In this document: positions 4,919-6,398 of the stretch, in pieces | Layout of the letters: the number at the start of each line of letters is the position of its first letter | Numbering within the stretch: the first letter of the stretch is position 1 | Source: CALMEC01 sp964440285 | GTDB lineage: Bacteria; Actinomycetota; Thermoleophilia; Miltoncostaeales; Miltoncostaeaceae | NCBI GenBank assembly: GCA_964440285.1 | Contig: CAYTRV010000137.1 | Location: 1-6,398, forward strand | Reading direction: 5' to 3' | DNA: 6,398 bases | The notes under the pieces: model-generated | The model's database searches: none | What the model saw: only the letters and a program-made list of their open reading frames with translations | Told to the model about the DNA's origin: nothing | Made by a program: the position numbers and the translations under genes

Positions 4919-6087
4919 TATGAAAAAGGCCCGACTGTGCGGCGGCGGTGGATGCGCAGCAGGATACCCACGGCGATGAGGTTCGTGAGGGTGTGGCTTC
5001 CGCCGTAGCTCATGAACGGCAGGGGGATTCCGGTGATGGGCATGATCGTCACGTTCATCCCAATGTTAACGAACACTTCAAACGCGAGCATCGCGGCGAT
5101 GCCACCGGCGACGAGTTGATCGAATTGGGTGCCCGCTCGGGTCATGATTCGGAGCGCTCGCCAGATGACGAGCCCGAACGTCAAGAGCAGCAGGATCGCG
5201 CCGACGAACCCGTACATCTCGGCCTGGGATGCGAAGATGAAGTCCGTGTGGTGCTCGGGGAGCAGGTCGTTGCGGACCTGGGTGGCGCCGTCCTCACCCC
5301 TGCCGAGCGCCCCGCCGGAGCCGACCGCGATGCGGCTCTGCTCCACTTGGTACCCGGTCCTGCTGGGGTCTCGGCTCGAATCGAGGAATGCGGTCAGCCG
5401 GTCGACCTGGTAGTCCCGGAGAATGGGCGCGCCGACCGACGGGAGGATCCAGAGGGTCAGGGCGGCCACGCTGGCGAGCACGCTGCCGGCGATCGCGAAG
5501 TGCTGCCACGGGATCCCTGCGAAGAACAGCATCCCGCCGAGGATCGCGATGTAGACCAGCGAGGTGCCGAGGTCGGGCTGGAGGAACACGATGAAGGCCG
5601 GCACGAAGGTCGCGCCGGCGGCGATGAGGCTGAACCGTGCGGTCCCAACCTCCGACCGGCGCTCCGTGATGAGCCCGGCGAGAATGATCACAAGCGCGAC
5701 CTTGCCGATCTCCGACGGCTGGAACTGGAACACCCCGAAGTCGATCCACCGGGTGGATCCGCGGGCGGTGCTCCCGATGGCGAGCACGACGGTGACCGCA
5801 CCGCAGAGCGCACCCCACAACGTCCACGCCCGCCGCCCGAATCGCTCGAGGTCGAGGGAGATCGCGACCGCCATCACCCCCACCCCGATCGAGATGAAGA
5901 TGAGCTGCCGGAACGAGTAGAAGTTGCCGTCGCCCGCGATGTCGTCGCGGGTCGCGATGTCGACCATGCGCAGCCCGAAGACCGTGATGGCGCCGACCGC
6001 CAGCACCAGCACCCAGTCGAGGCGCGACAAGACGTGACGCAGGCGCGCCGGGATGGCGCCGCGGCGGATGGGGGCGAAGGTCGTCAA
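4918..6087 (-). CDS. rodA: Rod-shape peptidoglycan glycosyltransferase RodA (SEDS family)
   Basis: RodA polymerises lipid II into glycan strands in the inner membrane and works with PBP2, whose gene is directly upstream. The 389 residues contain about ten hydrophobic helices. SEDS signatures present are STRWIDFGVFQFQPSEIGK (111-129), LQPDLGTSLVY (169-179), GYQVEQSRIAVGSGGALGRG (245-264), LPEHHTDFIFASQAEMYGFV (276-295, with Asp282 in the position of the catalytically important Asp) and NIGMNVTIMPITGIPLPF (341-358) followed by MSYGGSHTL. The proposed start is TTG (6087-6085), overlapping the mrdA stop as TTGA. It is supported by a strong GGAGG (6099-6095) seven bases upstream. The gene following mrdA favours RodA over the division paralogue FtsW. 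The protein looks intact. Confidence 0.95.
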   Translation of the reverse strand: MTTFAPIRRGAIPARLRHVLSRLDWVLVLAVGAITVFGLRMVDIATRDDIAGDGNFYSFRQLIFISIGVGVMAVAISLDLERFGRRAWTLWGALCGAVTVVLAIGSTARGSTRWIDFGVFQFQPSEIGKVALVIILAGLITERRSEVGTARFSLIAAGATFVPAFIVFLQPDLGTSLVYIAILGGMLFFAGIPWQHFAIAGSVLASVAALTLWILPSVGAPILRDYQVDRLTAFLDSSRDPSRTGYQVEQSRIAVGSGGALGRGEDGATQVRNDLLPEHHTDFIFASQAEMYGFVGAILLLLTFGLVIWRALRIMTRAGTQFDQLVAGGIAAMLAFEVFVNIGMNVTIMPITGIPLPFMSYGGSHTLTNLIAVGILLRIHRRRTVGPFS

Positions 6088-6398
6088 TCCAGCGCCTCCG
6101 ACGAGCCGGCGCCGCAGTTCTTCGGGTCATAGGGCAGGGCGGCCGCGAGCGTCTTGCACGCGGCCGGGGCGGCGGCGGCGGTGCCGAGACCGGCGTTCTC
6201 GATGATGATCGCCACGACGTACTTGGGAGCATCACCGTTCGCCGGGCCGTAGCCGACGAACCAGGAATGGTCGTCCCGCGGGGGGTTCTCGGCCGTTCCG
6301 GTCTTCCCGGCGACGAGCCCGTTGAGGCCCGAGAACACCGGCGCGGCGGTGCCGTCGCCCGTGTTGCCGACGTCGTACAACCCGCCGCGGACCGTCTC
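6084..6398 (-). CDS. mrdA: Penicillin-binding protein 2, C-terminal end (5' part outside window)
   Basis: Only the last 104 residues are visible; the reading frame is open to the right edge. They belong to a class B penicillin-binding protein transpeptidase domain. VAGKTGTAEN contains the KTG active-site motif on strand beta3 (visible residues 32-34), and HSWFVGYGPANGDAPKYVVA IIIENAG is the usual downstream core, ending in an Ala-rich stretch and a short tail with two cysteines (ACKTLAAALPYDPKNCGAG). The enzyme crosslinks peptidoglycan outside the membrane during elongation. Assignment to PBP2 rather than another class B PBP rests on the adjacent, overlapping rodA. The SxxK and SxN motifs lie outside the window. 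The TGA stop overlaps the rodA TTG start. Confidence 0.88.
   Translation of the reverse strand, partial: ETVRGGLYDVGNTGDGTAAPVFSGLNGLVAGKTGTAENPPRDDHSWFVGYGPANGDAPKYVVAIIIENAGLGTAAAAPAACKTLAAALPYDPKNCGAGSSEALD

Noticed and set aside
4919..4930. TTTTT near the end of rodA as a possible terminator
   Set aside because: The run is inside the last rodA codons (GPFS), no stable stem precedes it, and the next gene overlaps the stop, so termination here is unlikely.
4948..6132. A 394-codon open frame on the plus strand opposite rodA
   Set aside because: It mirrors rodA, whose SEDS motifs are unambiguous. The predicted product is strongly acidic and basic with no hydrophobic core or motif, typical of a high-GC shadow.

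Overview
This is a very GC-rich stretch, roughly two-thirds G+C by eye, and every gene in it is read on the minus strand. The window therefore runs from the 3' end of one transcript set (right edge) to the start of an interrupted gene (left edge). The layout, with penicillin-binding protein 2 and RodA followed by an RNase E/G and then L21, L27 and Obg, is typical of rod-shaped high-GC bacteria such as Actinomycetota or high-GC Chloroflexota (for example Limnocylindria-like lineages). That placement is inference: no rRNA or lineage-specific marker is present.

Read in the direction of transcription (right to left), there is first the C-terminal end of PBP2 (mrdA, cut by the window edge). It is followed by rodA, a DUF697 protein and a ribonuclease E/G (rng). 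These four are joined by 1-4 base stop/start overlaps (TTGA, TAGTG, GTGA) and look like one translationally coupled cell-wall and RNA-processing operon. A 149-base gap with three strong hairpins follows. It precedes a membrane-anchored GGDEF diguanylate cyclase with an intact catalytic site and an intact inhibitory I-site.

After an 85-base gap carrying a plausible promoter comes the ribosomal and GTPase operon rplU - rpmA - obg. Obg runs off the left edge. rplU and rpmA are separated by an unusually long 201-base spacer with no convincing gene. It is organised as a long imperfect inverted repeat (19 of 20 matches at the tips plus matching inner blocks). The outer arms consist of the rplU stop region and the rpmA ribosome binding site. 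In the transcript this would hide the rpmA Shine-Dalgarno sequence, and a local hairpin at the rplU stop competes for the same bases.

The core genes are ordinary and confidently identified. The most interesting material is non-coding: the rplU-rpmA spacer as a candidate translational switch, and the structured leader of the diguanylate cyclase gene. Secondary curiosities are the GGDEF gene placed between rng and rplU, a DUF697 protein of unknown function in the wall operon, and an Obg that stops resembling the family over its last 25 or so visible residues.
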